DNA from: Nocardioides humi
GTDB lineage: Bacteria; Actinomycetota; Actinomycetes; Propionibacteriales; Nocardioidaceae
Reading direction: 5' to 3'
NCBI RefSeq assembly: GCF_006494775.1
Contig: NZ_CP041146.1
Span: forward strand, 1-64,000
Length of the DNA stretch: 64,000 nt
Positions 18,503-27,863 of the stretch are shown here, piece after piece (within the stretch, counting starts at the first letter, position 1; each line of letters begins with the position of its first letter). The notes under the pieces were generated by a model. That model did not search any database, had not been told where the DNA came from, and saw nothing but the letters and a program-made list of their open reading frames with translations. The translations under genes and the position numbers were made by a program.

Positions 18503-19741
18503 GTGCAGCACCAGTCGTTCGTCGCGCGCAACCGGCTCGCCGCGCGCCTCCGCGAGGCCGTCGCGGCCTGGCCCGATCCCCTGTCCACCCCGGTCTTCGT
18601 CGTCGACCTCGACGCCTTCGACGCCAACGCCGCCGACCTGGCCCGTCGAGCCGCCGGGACGCCGATCCGGGTCGCGTCGAAGTCCGTGCGGATCCCGTCG
18701 CTCGTCGGCCGGGCGCTGGCCGCCGACGGCTTCGCCGGGGTGCTGGCCTACACGCTCGCCGAGGCGCTGTGGCTGGTCGAGCACGACGTGTGCGACGACA
18801 TCGTGGTCGCCTACCCGAGCGTGGACCGGGCGGCGCTCGCCGCGCTGGTCGCCTCGCCGCGGGCCGCGTCGCGGGTGACGATCATGGTCGACGACCCCGC
18901 CCACCTCGACCTCGTCGACAGCCTGCGGGCGTCGACCGCCGTGCCGGTGCGGGTGGCGCTCGACGTCGACGCCGGCCTGCGCTGGGGCGGGCAGGCGGTC
19001 GGGCCCAAGCGCTCCCCCCTGTACGACGTCGGTGCGGTCACCGCCCTCGCGCGCACCGTCGTCGACCGGCCGGGGTTCCACCTGGCCGGCGTGATGACCT
19101 ACGAGGGCCAGGTCGCCGGCGTACCGGACTCCGTGCCGAGCCGGCGGGCGAGGTCGGCGGTCGTCCGCAAGCTCAAGCAGCTCTCGGTCGCGCAGCTCGC
19201 GGTCCGTCGTACCGCCATCGGCGAGGCGCTGGACGCCCTGAAGGGGTACGGCGACTTCGCCGGGCTGGAGTTCTGGAACGCCGGCGGCTCGGGGTCGATC
19301 GAGTCCTCGGCCGCGGACCCCGTCGTCACCGAGGTGACCGCGGGCTCGGGGCTGCTGGCGCCGACCCTGTTCGACCACTACCAGGTCTTCTCCCCCACGC
19401 CGGCCGCGTTCTTCGGGCTGCCGGTGACCCGCCGCCCCTCAGCCGAGGTGGCCACCGTGCACGGCGGCGGGCTGATCGCGTCCGGCCCCGCCGGCGCGGA
19501 CCGCGCCCCCACACCGTGGGCGCCCGCCGGGCTGCACCTCACCGGGCTCGAGGGCGCCGGGGAGGTGCAGACGCCGCTGGTGGGCACCAACGCCGGCCGG
19601 CTGGCGATCGGCGACCTGGTGTGGTTCCGGCACGCGAAGTCGGGCGAGCCGTTCGAGCACGGGCGCAGCGTCCTGCTCCTCCAGGGCGAGCGCTTCGTCG
19701 AGGAGGTCCCGACCTACCGTGGCCACGGTCTCGCCTTCTGA
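18503..19741 (+). CDS. PLP-dependent alanine-racemase-fold enzyme (amino-acid deaminase/aldolase type)
   Basis: Protein of 412 residues. An N-terminal alanine racemase-like TIM barrel has the PLP lysine in IRVASKSVRIPSL. The C-terminal region (EFWNAGGSGSIE, VGTNAGRLAIGDLVWFRHAKSGEP) resembles D-threonine aldolase/D-amino-acid dehydratase. The likely chemistry is on a D-hydroxy amino acid, but the substrate is not known. GTG start at 18503. The 3' end overlaps the next gene by 23 bp, so the two are probably cotranscribed. Confidence 0.82.
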   Translation: MQHQSFVARNRLAARLREAVAAWPDPLSTPVFVVDLDAFDANAADLARRAAGTPIRVASKSVRIPSLVGRALAADGFAGVLAYTLAEALWLVEHDVCDDIVVAYPSVDRAALAALVASPRAASRVTIMVDDPAHLDLVDSLRASTAVPVRVALDVDAGLRWGGQAVGPKRSPLYDVGAVTALARTVVDRPGFHLAGVMTYEGQVAGVPDSVPSRRARSAVVRKLKQLSVAQLAVRRTAIGEALDALKGYGDFAGLEFWNAGGSGSIESSAADPVVTEVTAGSGLLAPTLFDHYQVFSPTPAAFFGLPVTRRPSAEVATVHGGGLIASGPAGADRAPTPWAPAGLHLTGLEGAGEVQTPLVGTNAGRLAIGDLVWFRHAKSGEPFEHGRSVLLLQGERFVEEVPTYRGHGLAF

Positions 19742-20261
19742 GGTCCTGGCCGCGGCGCTCTCCCGGCCACCGACGCTGGGCGGAGGCCGGCTGATCTGCG
19801 TCGACGGCCTGGCCGGCTCGGGCAAGACCACCCTGGCCCGGGCGCTGGGCGCGCTGGCGCCGGACGCCGTCGTCCTCGGCACCGACGAGATGCTGGAGGG
19901 CTGGCGCGGGCTGCCCGGCCTGGGCCGGTCGGTCGAGGCGCTGCTGCGGCCGCTGGCCGCCGGGCTGCCGGGACACTGGCGCCGCTGGGACTGGTACGCC
20001 GACGGCTGGGCCGAGACCCGGACGGTGCCGCCCGGCCCGCTGCTGGTCCTGGAGGGCGTCGGCAGCGCGGCCGCGGCGTACGACGACCTGGTGACGCTGC
20101 TGGTGTGGGTGGAGGCTCCCCGGGAGGTCCGGCTGGCGCGATGGCTGGCGCGCGACGGCGAGGACATGCGGCCGCACTGGGACGCCTGGCTGGCCGACGA
20201 GGAGGCGTTGCACGCGCAGGAGGACACCCGGGCGCGGGCGGACATCGTCATCCGCACCTGA
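19719..20261 (+). CDS. Uridine-kinase-like P-loop NTPase
   Basis: Protein of 180 residues with Walker A DGLAGSGKTTLARAL near residue 30, a TDEML acidic segment, and LLVLEGVGSA. This matches the AAA/uridine kinase-like family often named (d)CMP or uridine kinase; the substrate is unproven. GTG start at 19719 inside the end of the preceding gene. Ends 16 bp before the inverted-repeat element. Confidence 0.78.
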   Translation: MATVSPSEVLAAALSRPPTLGGGRLICVDGLAGSGKTTLARALGALAPDAVVLGTDEMLEGWRGLPGLGRSVEALLRPLAAGLPGHWRRWDWYADGWAETRTVPPGPLLVLEGVGSAAAAYDDLVTLLVWVEAPREVRLARWLARDGEDMRPHWDAWLADEEALHAQEDTRARADIVIRT

Positions 20262-20276
20262 CAGGGTCGGGGCGCT

Positions 20277-20441
20277 CTAGTGTCCCGGACGCGAAATCCG
20301 TGCCATAAGTCGTGCTCCGAGTGCGTGCATCGCAAGGCGGCGTCGCGACGGCAGACCGGGCGTCTTTCGAGCGATGCCAACGCGGCGAGGTGCGTGCTCG
20401 GGGTGCGACTTATGGTGCGGATTTCAAGTTCGGGACACTAG
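20277..20441. mobile_element. 165-bp MITE-like inverted-repeat element with CGCT target duplication
   Basis: The ends are CTAGTGTCCC and GGGACACTAG. The outer 57 nt of each side (20277-20333 and 20385-20441) are imperfect inverted repeats: 44 Watson-Crick pairs, 10 G-U wobbles and 3 mismatches if folded as plus-strand RNA or ssDNA. CGCT flanks both sides (20273-20276 and 20442-20445), like a 4-bp target-site duplication. The 51-nt centre includes the palindrome CGTCGCGACG. No coding capacity. It lies between two convergent genes and supplies the TAG stop of the PH-domain gene. Confidence 0.7.
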
Positions 20442-20899
20442 CGCTGATGGGCGGCGACGACCGCGCGCAGCTCCCGGACGGCGGTGGCGGCGCGGGCGCC
20501 GTCGGAGCTGTGGATGCCGAGCAGTGAGATCCGGTCGTCCTCGCCCTGCTCGAGATGCGGCCAGGGGGCGCCCTGGGGCATCCGGACGGTGCCGACCTCG
20601 GACCAGGCCAGGCGGCGGGTGCGGTAGCCGTTGACGACGGTGAGGCCGTCCTCGCGGGCGATCACGCGGGAGCGGGCCAGGCCGTTGAGCAACGCCAGGC
20701 CGAGCAGGATGAAGAAGATCACGGTCGCCTTCTCCAGGTCGTTGACCGCGGCCTTCGTCTCCGGGTCGAACTGGATCCACAGCCACGCGAAGGCCCCGAC
20801 GAGGACCGTCCCGAAGACGGCGGCGGCCATCCGGGGACCGAAGGGCCGCCAGGTGCGGGGCAGGGAGGGCACGACGGGCTCGCTGTCGGGGGCGGCCAC
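20438..20899 (-). CDS. PH-domain-containing membrane protein
   Basis: Protein of 153 residues. Two hydrophobic segments (AAAVFGTVLVGAFAWLWIQF and TVIFFILLGLALLNGLA) are followed by a bacterial PH-like domain (VIAREDGLTVVNGYRTRRLAWSEV). This is the common actinobacterial PH membrane protein next to hisG/rib genes; role unknown. The GTG at 20899, one base after the hisG stop, is preferred to a GTG/ATG upstream inside hisG. The stop codon TAG is formed by the end of the repeat element. Confidence 0.8.
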   Translation of the reverse strand: MAAPDSEPVVPSLPRTWRPFGPRMAAAVFGTVLVGAFAWLWIQFDPETKAAVNDLEKATVIFFILLGLALLNGLARSRVIAREDGLTVVNGYRTRRLAWSEVGTVRMPQGAPWPHLEQGEDDRISLLGIHSSDGARAATAVRELRAVVAAHQR

Positions 20900-20900
20900 G

Positions 20901-21743
20901 TCAGAGCCGGCAGGCGTGGATGTCGGTGGTGAGGATCGCACGGGCGCCCAGCGCGAACAGCTCGTCCATGACCCGTTGGGCGGTGGCCCGCTGCACCATC
21001 GAGCGGACCGCGACCCAGCCCTCCCGATGAAGCGGGCTGACGGTGGGGCTCTCGATGCCGGGGGTGAGCGCGATCGCCTTCTCGACCTTCTCGGCGCGGA
21101 TGTCGTAGTCCATCATCACGTAGGCGCGGGCGACCAGGACGCCCTGCAGGCGGCGGGTGAAGACCTCGAGCGCGCTCTCGTCGGCGCCCTGGCGGGTGAT
21201 CATCACCGCCTCGGACTCGAGGATGACGTCCCCGAACACCTCCAGGCCGGCGTTGCGCAGGGTGGAGCCGGTCTCGACGACGTCGGCGATCACGTCGGCC
21301 ACGCCGAGCTGGATGCTCGTCTCGACCGCGCCGTCGAGGCGGACCACGGTCGCCTCGACGTCCTGCTCGGTGAGGAAGCGGCGCACCACGCCGTCGTACG
21401 ACGTGGCGATCCGCTTGCCGGCGAGGTCGCCCATGCCGGTGGCGGTGCCGGGTACCGCGGCGAAGCGGAACTTCGAGCGGCCGAAGCCGAGCTGGAGCGC
21501 CTCGGTGGCGGTCGCGTGGGAGTCGAGGAGCAGGTCGCGGCCGGTGATGCCGGCGTCGAGGGTGCCCTCGCCGACGTACAGCGCGATGTCGCGCGGACGC
21601 AGGTAGAAGAACTCGACGCCGTTGTCGGGGTCGATCTTGGTGAGCTGCTTGGAGTCCGAGCGCTGGGCGTAGCCCGCCTCGCGGAGCATGGTCGAGGCGG
21701 CCTCGGACAGGGCCCCCTTGTTGGGGACGGCGATCTTGAGCAT
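20901..21743 (-). CDS. hisG: ATP phosphoribosyltransferase (long form)
   Basis: First step of histidine synthesis: ATP + PRPP. The 280-residue length and the C-terminal regulatory ACT-like domain (GIESPTVSPLHREGWVAV) identify the long, histidine-inhibited HisGL. The PRPP site is in VADVIADVVETGSTLRNAGL. Starts 10 bp after hisE, with AGAGGAACCCC upstream. Belongs to the rib-his gene string. Confidence 0.96.
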   Translation of the reverse strand: MLKIAVPNKGALSEAASTMLREAGYAQRSDSKQLTKIDPDNGVEFFYLRPRDIALYVGEGTLDAGITGRDLLLDSHATATEALQLGFGRSKFRFAAVPGTATGMGDLAGKRIATSYDGVVRRFLTEQDVEATVVRLDGAVETSIQLGVADVIADVVETGSTLRNAGLEVFGDVILESEAVMITRQGADESALEVFTRRLQGVLVARAYVMMDYDIRAEKVEKAIALTPGIESPTVSPLHREGWVAVRSMVQRATAQRVMDELFALGARAILTTDIHACRL

Positions 21744-21753
21744 GGGGTTCCTC

Positions 21754-22017
21754 TTACAGGTGTGCGTAGACGTCCTCGAGCGAGAGTCCGCTCGCGATCA
21801 TGAGGACCTGGGCGTGGTACAGCAACTGGCTGATCTCCAGGGCCGTCGCGTCCTTGCCCTCGTGCTCGGCGGCCATCCAGGACTCAGCGGCCTCCTCGAT
21901 CAGCTTCTTGCCGATCGCATGGACGCCGGCGTCGAGCGCCCGGACCGTGCCGGACCCCTCGGGCCGCGTCTGCGCCTTCTCACTGAGCTCTGCGAACAGC
22001 TCGTCGAACGTCTTCAC
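21754..22017 (-). CDS. hisE: Phosphoribosyl-ATP pyrophosphatase
   Basis: Second step of histidine synthesis. Protein of 87 residues with the all-alpha MazG-like signature [18 protein letters not shown] (metal-binding Glu residues). ATG at 22017. It overlaps the 3' end of ribH by 38 bp, an unusually long overlap that couples riboflavin and histidine genes. Confidence 0.95.
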   Translation of the reverse strand: MKTFDELFAELSEKAQTRPEGSGTVRALDAGVHAIGKKLIEEAAESWMAAEHEGKDATALEISQLLYHAQVLMIASGLSLEDVYAHL

Positions 22018-22513
22018 GGGAGGTCAGCCTATCGGTGCTCCCCCGGCGGATCCGCTTGAGGGTCGCCGCGGTCTGCAGCGCGGCCGAGGCCGCCTCGTAC
22101 CCCTTGTCCTCGCTCGATCCCTCGATCCCGGCCCGGTCCAGCGCCTGCTCCTCGGTGTCGCAGGTGAGCACGCCGAACCCGATCGGGGTCTGGTGATCGA
22201 GCGAGACCCGGGTGAGGCCGTCGGTGGCGGCGTTGCAGACGTAGTCGAAGTGCGGGGTGCCGCCGCGGATGACCACGCCGAGGGCGATCACCGCGTCGTA
22301 CGACGGCGCGAGGGTCGCCGCCGTCACGGGCAGCTCGAAGGTGCCGGGGACGCGCACGACCACCGGCGCCTCGAGCTTGTGATCGGCGAAGGCCCGCTGC
22401 GCGCCGGCGATCAGGCCGTCCATGACCTGGGTGTGCCAGCTCGCCGCGACGACCGCGACGCGCAGGTCGTGGCAGTCGACGGGGGCGATGTCGGGGGCGC
22501 CGTGTCCGGCCAT
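21980..22513 (-). CDS. ribH: 6,7-dimethyl-8-ribityllumazine synthase
   Basis: Condenses the 4-carbon dihydroxybutanone phosphate with the pyrimidine to make lumazine, the penultimate riboflavin step. Protein of 177 residues. [11 protein letters not shown] and [19 protein letters not shown] (catalytic His) are present. A basic C-terminal extension ([17 protein letters not shown]), about 20 residues longer than a typical RibH, is what overlaps hisE. Confidence 0.96.
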   Translation of the reverse strand: MAGHGAPDIAPVDCHDLRVAVVAASWHTQVMDGLIAGAQRAFADHKLEAPVVVRVPGTFELPVTAATLAPSYDAVIALGVVIRGGTPHFDYVCNAATDGLTRVSLDHQTPIGFGVLTCDTEEQALDRAGIEGSSEDKGYEAASAALQTAATLKRIRRGSTDRLTSREDVRRAVRRAQ

Positions 22514-22514
22514 G

Positions 22515-23774
22515 TCAGTTGACTCCTTCGAGGTCGGCCGCCGCGTCGGGCACGGGGAGGTCGGGCAGGTCGTGGCCCATCCGGTCCCGCTTGGTCAGCA
22601 GGTAGGTGAGGTTGTGCCCGTTCGGGTGCGGGGTGAGCGGGACCCGCTCGGCGACCCGGATGCCGTAGTCCTCCAGCGAGCTGACCTTGTCGGGGTTGTT
22701 GGTGAGCAGCCGCACCTCGGAGACCCCGAGGTCCTTGAGGATCTGGGTCGCGGCGCCGTAGTGGCGGGCGTCGGCCGGGAGCCCGAGGTCGAGGTTGGCG
22801 TCGACGGTGTCGCGGCCGCCGTCCTGGAGCTGGTAGGCCTGCAGCTTGGCGACCAGGCCGATCCCCCGGCCCTCGTGCCCGCGCAGGTAGACCACGACGC
22901 CGCGGCCGGCCTCGACGATGCGGTCCATCGCCTCGTCGAGCTGGGGTCCGCAGTCGCAGCGGCTGGACCCGAACACGTCGCCCGTCAGGCACTCGGAGTG
23001 CACCCGGGTGAGCACCGGGCCGCCCTCGCCGAGGGTCTCCGGGTCGCCGTACACGAGCGCGACGTGCTCACTGCCGTCGACGGTGATGGTGTACCCGATC
23101 GCGGTGAAGTCGCCGTGCGTCGTCGGCAGCCGGGTCTCGGCCTCGCGCACGACGTGGCTCTCGACGCGGCGGCGGTACCGGACCAGGTCCTCGATGGAGA
23201 TCATCGCGAGGCCGTGCTCGTCGGCGAACGCGCGCAGCTCGGGCGCCCGCTTCATGGTGCCGTCGTCGTTGACGACCTCGACCAGGACGCCGGCGGGCGT
23301 CAGGCCGGCCAGGCGGCACAGGTCGACGGCGGCCTCGGTGTGGCCGCGCCGGACGAGCACCCCGCCCTCGCGGTAGCGCAGCGGGAAGACGTGCCCGGGC
23401 CGGGTGAGCTCCCACGGCTCGGTCGCCGAGTCGGCCAGTACCCGCACGGTGTGGGCGCGGTCGGCGGCGGAGATGCCGGTGCTGACGCCGTCGCGGGCGT
23501 CGACCGAGAGCGTGTACGCCGTCCGGTAGGCGTCCTTGTTGTGGGGCGTCATGAGCGGGATCTCCAGCCGGTCGAGCATCGCACCCGGCATCGGCGCGCA
23601 GATCACGCCGCTGGAGTAGCGGATCGTGAACGCCATCAGCTCCGGCGTCGCCTTGCTGGCGGCGAAGATGATGTCGCCCTCGTTCTCGCGGTCCTCGTCG
23701 TCGACGACCACGACGGCCCTGCCGGCCGCGATGTCGGCGATGGCGCGCTCGACGGGGTCCAATCTCACGGACAT
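22515..23774 (-). CDS. ribBA: Bifunctional 3,4-dihydroxy-2-butanone-4-phosphate synthase / GTP cyclohydrolase II
   Basis: Supplies both precursors of riboflavin. The N-terminal RibB domain has [10 protein letters not shown] and the C-terminal RibA domain the zinc site [15 protein letters not shown] and GHEGRGIGL. 419 residues, normal for the fusion. ATG at 23774, 2 bp after the ribE stop, and 1 bp before ribH. Confidence 0.97.
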   Translation of the reverse strand: MSVRLDPVERAIADIAAGRAVVVVDDEDRENEGDIIFAASKATPELMAFTIRYSSGVICAPMPGAMLDRLEIPLMTPHNKDAYRTAYTLSVDARDGVSTGISAADRAHTVRVLADSATEPWELTRPGHVFPLRYREGGVLVRRGHTEAAVDLCRLAGLTPAGVLVEVVNDDGTMKRAPELRAFADEHGLAMISIEDLVRYRRRVESHVVREAETRLPTTHGDFTAIGYTITVDGSEHVALVYGDPETLGEGGPVLTRVHSECLTGDVFGSSRCDCGPQLDEAMDRIVEAGRGVVVYLRGHEGRGIGLVAKLQAYQLQDGGRDTVDANLDLGLPADARHYGAATQILKDLGVSEVRLLTNNPDKVSSLEDYGIRVAERVPLTPHPNGHNLTYLLTKRDRMGHDLPDLPVPDAAADLEGVN

Positions 23775-23776
23775 GC

Positions 23777-24391
23777 TCAGTTCTCCTTTGCCGGACGGTC
23801 GGTGTAGGCCCGCACGAGCTTCTCCACGTGCTTGGCGATGACGTCGACCTCGAGGTTGACCCGGTCGCCGACGGCCCGGAACCCGAGCGTCGTCCGGGCC
23901 AGCGTCTCGGGGATGAGGCTGACGGTGAAGCTGGTGTCGCCGGCCTCGACCACGGTCAGGGAGGTGCCGTCGACGGTGATCGAGCCCTTGTCGACCAGGT
24001 AGCGGCCGAGGTCGGCCGGCATCGCGATCTCGACCACCTCCCAGTGCTCGCTGGGGGTGCGTGCGACGACCTCGCCGACGGCGTCGACGTGCCCCTGGAC
24101 GATGTGGCCGCCGAGCCGCTTGTCCGCGGTGACGGCGCGCTCGAGGTTGACCCGGTCGCCGACGGCGAGGACCCCGATGCCGGTCTTCGCCAGCGTCTCG
24201 GCCATGACGTCCGCGGTCCAGGTCGTGTCGGTGCGCTCGGCGACGGTCAGGCAGCAGCCGTTGACGGCGATGGAGTCCCCGAGGCCGGCGTCGGACAGCG
24301 TCACGTCGGACGCGATGGTCAGCCGGACGGCGTCCCCCTGGTCCTCGACGGCGGTGACGGTGCCGAGCTCCTCGACGATGCCGGTGAACAT
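23777..24391 (-). CDS. ribE: Riboflavin synthase (alpha chain)
   Basis: Dismutates two lumazines to riboflavin. Protein of 204 residues built of two repeated barrels. [12 protein letters not shown] begins barrel 1, and NGCCLTVAE and DGTSLTVVE are the paired substrate loops. The ATG at 24391 overlaps the ribD stop by one base (TGATG). Confidence 0.97.
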   Translation of the reverse strand: MFTGIVEELGTVTAVEDQGDAVRLTIASDVTLSDAGLGDSIAVNGCCLTVAERTDTTWTADVMAETLAKTGIGVLAVGDRVNLERAVTADKRLGGHIVQGHVDAVGEVVARTPSEHWEVVEIAMPADLGRYLVDKGSITVDGTSLTVVEAGDTSFTVSLIPETLARTTLGFRAVGDRVNLEVDVIAKHVEKLVRAYTDRPAKEN

Positions 24392-25467
24392 CAGGCCCCT
24401 TCCTTCATGGGTCGGTCTCTCATGGTCGGTCCCCTCATGGTCAGGCGGACGTTGGCCTCGGTGCCCTCGCCGACGACCGTGGCGTCGACCAGCTCGAGAC
24501 GCAACGCGTCGGCGATGGTGCGGATTCCGAGCTTCCCGACGGCCGAGCGGCCGGCGCCGAGGAGCATCGGCGCGACGTACGTGATCACCTCGTCGACCAG
24601 GCCCGCCTTGAGGAAGGCCGCGGCCAGGGTGGGCCCGCCCTCCAGGAACACGTGGTGCCGGTCGTGATCGGCGTACAGCGCGCGGAGGGCCGCCTCCGCG
24701 TCGTGGGTGCGCAGGTGCACGGTGGGCGCGGCGTCGTCGAGGATCCGACGGCCGGCCGGCAGCTCGCGCTCGCCCATCACGACGCGCAGCGGCTGCACGT
24801 CGCGCGGCAGCGGCCGATCGTCGTCGTCGCGGACGGTGAGCTGCGGGTCGTCGACCTCGACGGTGTTGGTGCCGACGAGCATCGTGTCGCACAGGCCGCG
24901 GAGCAGGTGGGTGTCGCGGCGCGCGGGCGCCGAGGAGACCCAGCGGGAGGTGCCGTCGCTGGCGGCACTGCGCCCGTCGAGCGTGGCCGCGAACTTCCAG
25001 GTCACGAACGGGCGCCCGTTGCGGTGCGCGAAGGTCCACGCCCGGTTGAGCTCGACCGCCTCGTCCGCGAGCAGGCCGGCGTCGGCCTCGATGCCCGCGG
25101 CCTGCAGGGTCTCCATCCCGCCCGCCGCCTGCGGGTTGGGGTCGCGCTGGGCGATCACGACCCGGGCGACGCCGGCCCGGATGAGGGCCTGGGCGCACGG
25201 ACCGGTGCGGCCGGTGTGGCCGCACGGCTCGAGGGTGACGACCGCGGTCGCGCCACGGGCCCGCTCCCCCGCGGCCTCCAGGGCCTCGACCTCGGCGTGC
25301 GGCGTGCCGGCGCCGTGGTGGCAGCCCTCCCCGACGACCGTGCCGTCGGGCGCGAGCAGCACGCAGCCGACCCGCGGGTTCGGGTGCAGCGGCACCCCGG
25401 GGGTCGCTGCCAGGACGAGCGCGCGACGCATCGCGTCGTACTCACGGGTGAAGGTCCCTGCCGCCAT
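24391..25467 (-). CDS. ribD: Bifunctional pyrimidine deaminase / reductase
   Basis: Second and third steps of riboflavin synthesis. The N-terminal deaminase carries zinc ligands in TPHAEVEAL and [12 protein letters not shown]; the C-terminal reductase has [14 protein letters not shown] and [13 protein letters not shown]. The ATG at 25467 ([11 protein letters not shown]) is preferred because upstream residues come from the riboswitch leader. 358 residues. First gene of the rib-his string. Confidence 0.95.
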   Translation of the reverse strand: MAAGTFTREYDAMRRALVLAATPGVPLHPNPRVGCVLLAPDGTVVGEGCHHGAGTPHAEVEALEAAGERARGATAVVTLEPCGHTGRTGPCAQALIRAGVARVVIAQRDPNPQAAGGMETLQAAGIEADAGLLADEAVELNRAWTFAHRNGRPFVTWKFAATLDGRSAASDGTSRWVSSAPARRDTHLLRGLCDTMLVGTNTVEVDDPQLTVRDDDDRPLPRDVQPLRVVMGERELPAGRRILDDAAPTVHLRTHDAEAALRALYADHDRHHVFLEGGPTLAAAFLKAGLVDEVITYVAPMLLGAGRSAVGKLGIRTIADALRLELVDATVVGEGTEANVRLTMRGPTMRDRPMKEGA

Positions 25468-25568
25468 CGGCCACCGCCTCTCGTCGTCCTCGACGCGGAC
25501 TCCGGGGCTTGCCTGGCGTGCGGCGGGCGGGCGGCCTGGGCCTGCTCGTCCGTCGGACACTCGTGCGT

Positions 25569-25716
25569 GCACTTCCCATCCGGACTTTGACCGTCGGTCC
25601 AGGAGTTCCACCTGGTCAACCGATCACTGGCTGCGATCGGGTCGCGGACTTCCGAGCGAAGCGAGGAGGCTTCGGCTCTTTCACCGCCGGTTCGGAGTTT
25701 CACCGACCCCAGAGCA
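25569..25716 (-). promoter_or_regulatory. FMN riboswitch (RFN element) upstream of ribD
   Basis: On the minus strand the conserved RFN blocks appear in order: GGGGTCGGTGAAACTCCG, AACCGGCGGT, AAGTCCGCGACCC, GGTTGACCAGGTGGAACTCC, GACCGACGGT and AAAGTCCGGATGGGAAG. The element binds FMN and turns off the rib operon when flavin is abundant. The variable arm holds a CTCCTCGCTTCGCTC stretch that looks like a short genomic repeat. The region between the aptamer and ribD (25468-25568) probably forms the expression platform. Upstream, 25717-25808 shows no gene. Confidence 0.93.
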
Positions 25717-25808
25717 CGCGAGCTCTTGGGGCCCATGGTGGCACATCGCCGCCAGTCGTGGCGTGTGGGCCCAGTCACTGGACGTCGCGCCGCCGTAGGG
25801 TGGGCGGC

Positions 25809-26301
25809 ATGTCGTATCCCCCTCCCCTGTACGACGGCGACGGCGAGGTCTCGGCCTGGGCGCGGCCGGGGAGCGACGGCCCCGACCTCGTGTACCCGAA
25901 CGGCAATCGGGGTGCACTACCTCGCCCGCGGCGAGGCGACCGGCGGGCTGTTCGGGCTCTACCGCTGGGAGTTCTCCGAGGCCGTCAGCGGGCCCGGCCC
26001 GCACTTCCACCGCACCATCGCGGAGTCGTTCTACGTCCTCGACGGCGAGGTCCGCATCCACAGCGGCGCCGGGTGGGTGACGGCCCGGCCGGGCGACTTC
26101 CTGCACGTGCCTCCCGGCGGTATCCACGGGTTCCGCAACGAGTCCGGCGCGCCGGCGTCGATGCTGCTGCACTTCGCGCCGGGCGCGCCGCGGGAGCCGT
26201 ACTTCGAGGGCCTCGACCGGCTCGCGCGGGGTGAGGAGTGGACGCCGGAGGAGTACGACGCGTTCATGGCCGAGCACGACAACGTGTGGGTCGAGGAGTA
26301 G
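25809..26301 (+). pseudogene. Cupin-domain protein, one-base frameshift
   Basis: Starts MSYPPPLYDGDGEVSAW at 25809 and runs to YPNGN. It then continues in the next frame as VHYLARGEATGGLFGLYRWE, a cupin with metal-site residues in GPHFHRTIAESFYVLDGE and FLHVPPGGIHGF. Removing one G from the run at 25909-25912 gives a continuous protein of about 163 residues. Either a sequencing error or a recent null mutation. Small-molecule or sensory cupin; function not known. Converges on ltp2, with 3 bp between the stops. Confidence 0.8.
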
Positions 26302-26304
26302 TCC

Positions 26305-27477
26305 TCAGGCGGACAGGATCAGCCCGCTCGTCGGCACGCCGGTGCCCGCGGTGACCAGCACGTGCGCGGCATCGGCGACCGGGTTGACGGAGGTGCCGCG
26401 GACCTGGCGGACGCCCTCGGCGATGCCGTTCATGCCGTGGATGTAGGCCTCGCCGAGCTGGCCGCCGTGGGTGTTGATCGGGAGGCGGCCGCCGAGCTCG
26501 ATGGCGCCGTCGGCGATGAAGTGCCTCGCCTCGCCGCGGCCGCAGAAGCCGAGCTCCTCGAGCTGCATGAGGACGTACGGCGTGAAGTGGTCGTAGAGGA
26601 TCGCCATCGGCATGTCCGCGGGGGTGAGCCCGGACTGCTTCCACAGCTCGCGGCCCACCACGCCCATCTCGGGGATGCCGATGTCGTCGCGGTAGTAGGA
26701 CGTCATCACGAACTGGTCGCGGCCGGAGCCCTGGGCGGCGGCGGTGACGTACGCCGGCCGCTGGGCCAGGTCGCGCGCCCGCTCGGCGGAGACCACGACG
26801 AGGGCGACGGCGCCGTCGGACTCCTGGCAGCAGTCGAGCAGGTGGAGCGGGTCCGCGATCATCCGGGAGGCCTGGTGGTCCTCGAGGGTGATCGGCTTGC
26901 GGTAAAAGAACGCGGCCGGGTTGGTCGCGGCGTGGCGCCGGTCGGCGACGGCGACCCGGCCGAAGTCGGCCGAGGTGGCGCCGTACTCGTGCAGGTAGCG
27001 GCGGGCCTGCATCGCCACGGTCGCGGCCGGCGTCGACAGGCCGAGCGGGTAGGTCCAGGCGTTGTCGAGGCCGTTGGTGTTGACCTGCGCGGCCGCCCAG
27101 TTCGAGACCTGGCCGAAGCGGTCGCCGGAGCGCTCGTTGAAGCCGCGGTAGGCGACCACCACGTCGGCGACGCCGGTGGCGACGGCCATGGCGGCCTGCT
27201 GGACCGTGGCGCACGCCGCACCGCCGCCGTAGTTGATCCGGCTGAAGAAGCGCAGCTCGGGGATGCCGAGCTCGCGGGCGACGGCGATCTCGGAGGAGGT
27301 GTCCATCGTGAACGTGACCAGGCCGTCGACGTCGGCGGTTGTCAGGCCGCAGTCGGCGAGCGCGTGGCGGACCGCCTCGACGGAGAGCTGGAGCTCGGAG
27401 CGGCCGGACTCCTTGGAGAACTCGGTCGCGCCGATGCCGGCGATCGCGGCCTTGCCGGAGAGCGTGCGGCTGCTCAC
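26305..27477 (-). CDS. ltp2: Thiolase-fold aldolase Ltp2 of steroid side-chain degradation
   Basis: Thiolase-superfamily SCP2-like protein of 390 residues (AGIGATEFSKESGRSELQL, NYGGGAACATVQQA, NTHGGQLGEAYIHGMNG). In mycobacteria Ltp2 works with the DUF35 domain of ChsH2 as a retroaldolase that releases propionyl-CoA from the C17 side chain. Immediate neighbours chsH1, chsH2 and chsE1-E2 are in the same order as the M. tuberculosis igr operon, which supports the assignment over generic lipid-transfer proteins. GTG start at 27477 overlaps the chsH1 stop. Confidence 0.88.
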   Translation of the reverse strand: MSSRTLSGKAAIAGIGATEFSKESGRSELQLSVEAVRHALADCGLTTADVDGLVTFTMDTSSEIAVARELGIPELRFFSRINYGGGAACATVQQAAMAVATGVADVVVAYRGFNERSGDRFGQVSNWAAAQVNTNGLDNAWTYPLGLSTPAATVAMQARRYLHEYGATSADFGRVAVADRRHAATNPAAFFYRKPITLEDHQASRMIADPLHLLDCCQESDGAVALVVVSAERARDLAQRPAYVTAAAQGSGRDQFVMTSYYRDDIGIPEMGVVGRELWKQSGLTPADMPMAILYDHFTPYVLMQLEELGFCGRGEARHFIADGAIELGGRLPINTHGGQLGEAYIHGMNGIAEGVRQVRGTSVNPVADAAHVLVTAGTGVPTSGLILSA

Positions 27478-27863
27478 GCCGCCACCCGGACGGTGCCGAT
27501 CACGTGGTCGCCCAGCGAGACCGCGCCGACCACCTCGATCGTGGCGACGCCGTCCGCGACCGAGGTCACCTCGCCGGTGAAGGTGAAGGTGTCATAGGGG
27601 TACGCCGGCGCGCCGAGCCGGATCGCGATGCCCTTGATCTGCACGTCCGGGCCGGCCCAGTCGGTGACATAGCGCTCGCACAGCGCGGTCGAGGTCAGGA
27701 TGTTGACGAAGATGTCCTTCGAGCCGGCCGCCTGGGCGATGTCGCGGTCGTGGTGGACGTCCTGGAAGTCGCGGGTCGCGATCGCCGTCGACACCACCAG
27801 GGTGGGGGTGATGGGGAGGCTCCACTCCGGCAGCTTGTCTCCCGCCTTGAATGGGCTGGTCAT
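27474..27863 (-). CDS. chsH1: MaoC-type hydratase small subunit ChsH1
   Basis: Protein of 129 residues with a single hot-dog fold. The hydratase motif region is FQDVHHDRDIAQAAGSKDIF. With ChsH2 it hydrates the enoyl-CoA of the steroid side chain (3-oxo-4,17-pregnadiene-20-carboxyl-CoA). Overlaps neighbours by 4 bp on both sides (ATGA with the DUF35 gene, GTGA with ltp2). Confidence 0.87.
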   Translation of the reverse strand: MTSPFKAGDKLPEWSLPITPTLVVSTAIATRDFQDVHHDRDIAQAAGSKDIFVNILTSTALCERYVTDWAGPDVQIKGIAIRLGAPAYPYDTFTFTGEVTSVADGVATIEVVGAVSLGDHVIGTVRVAA

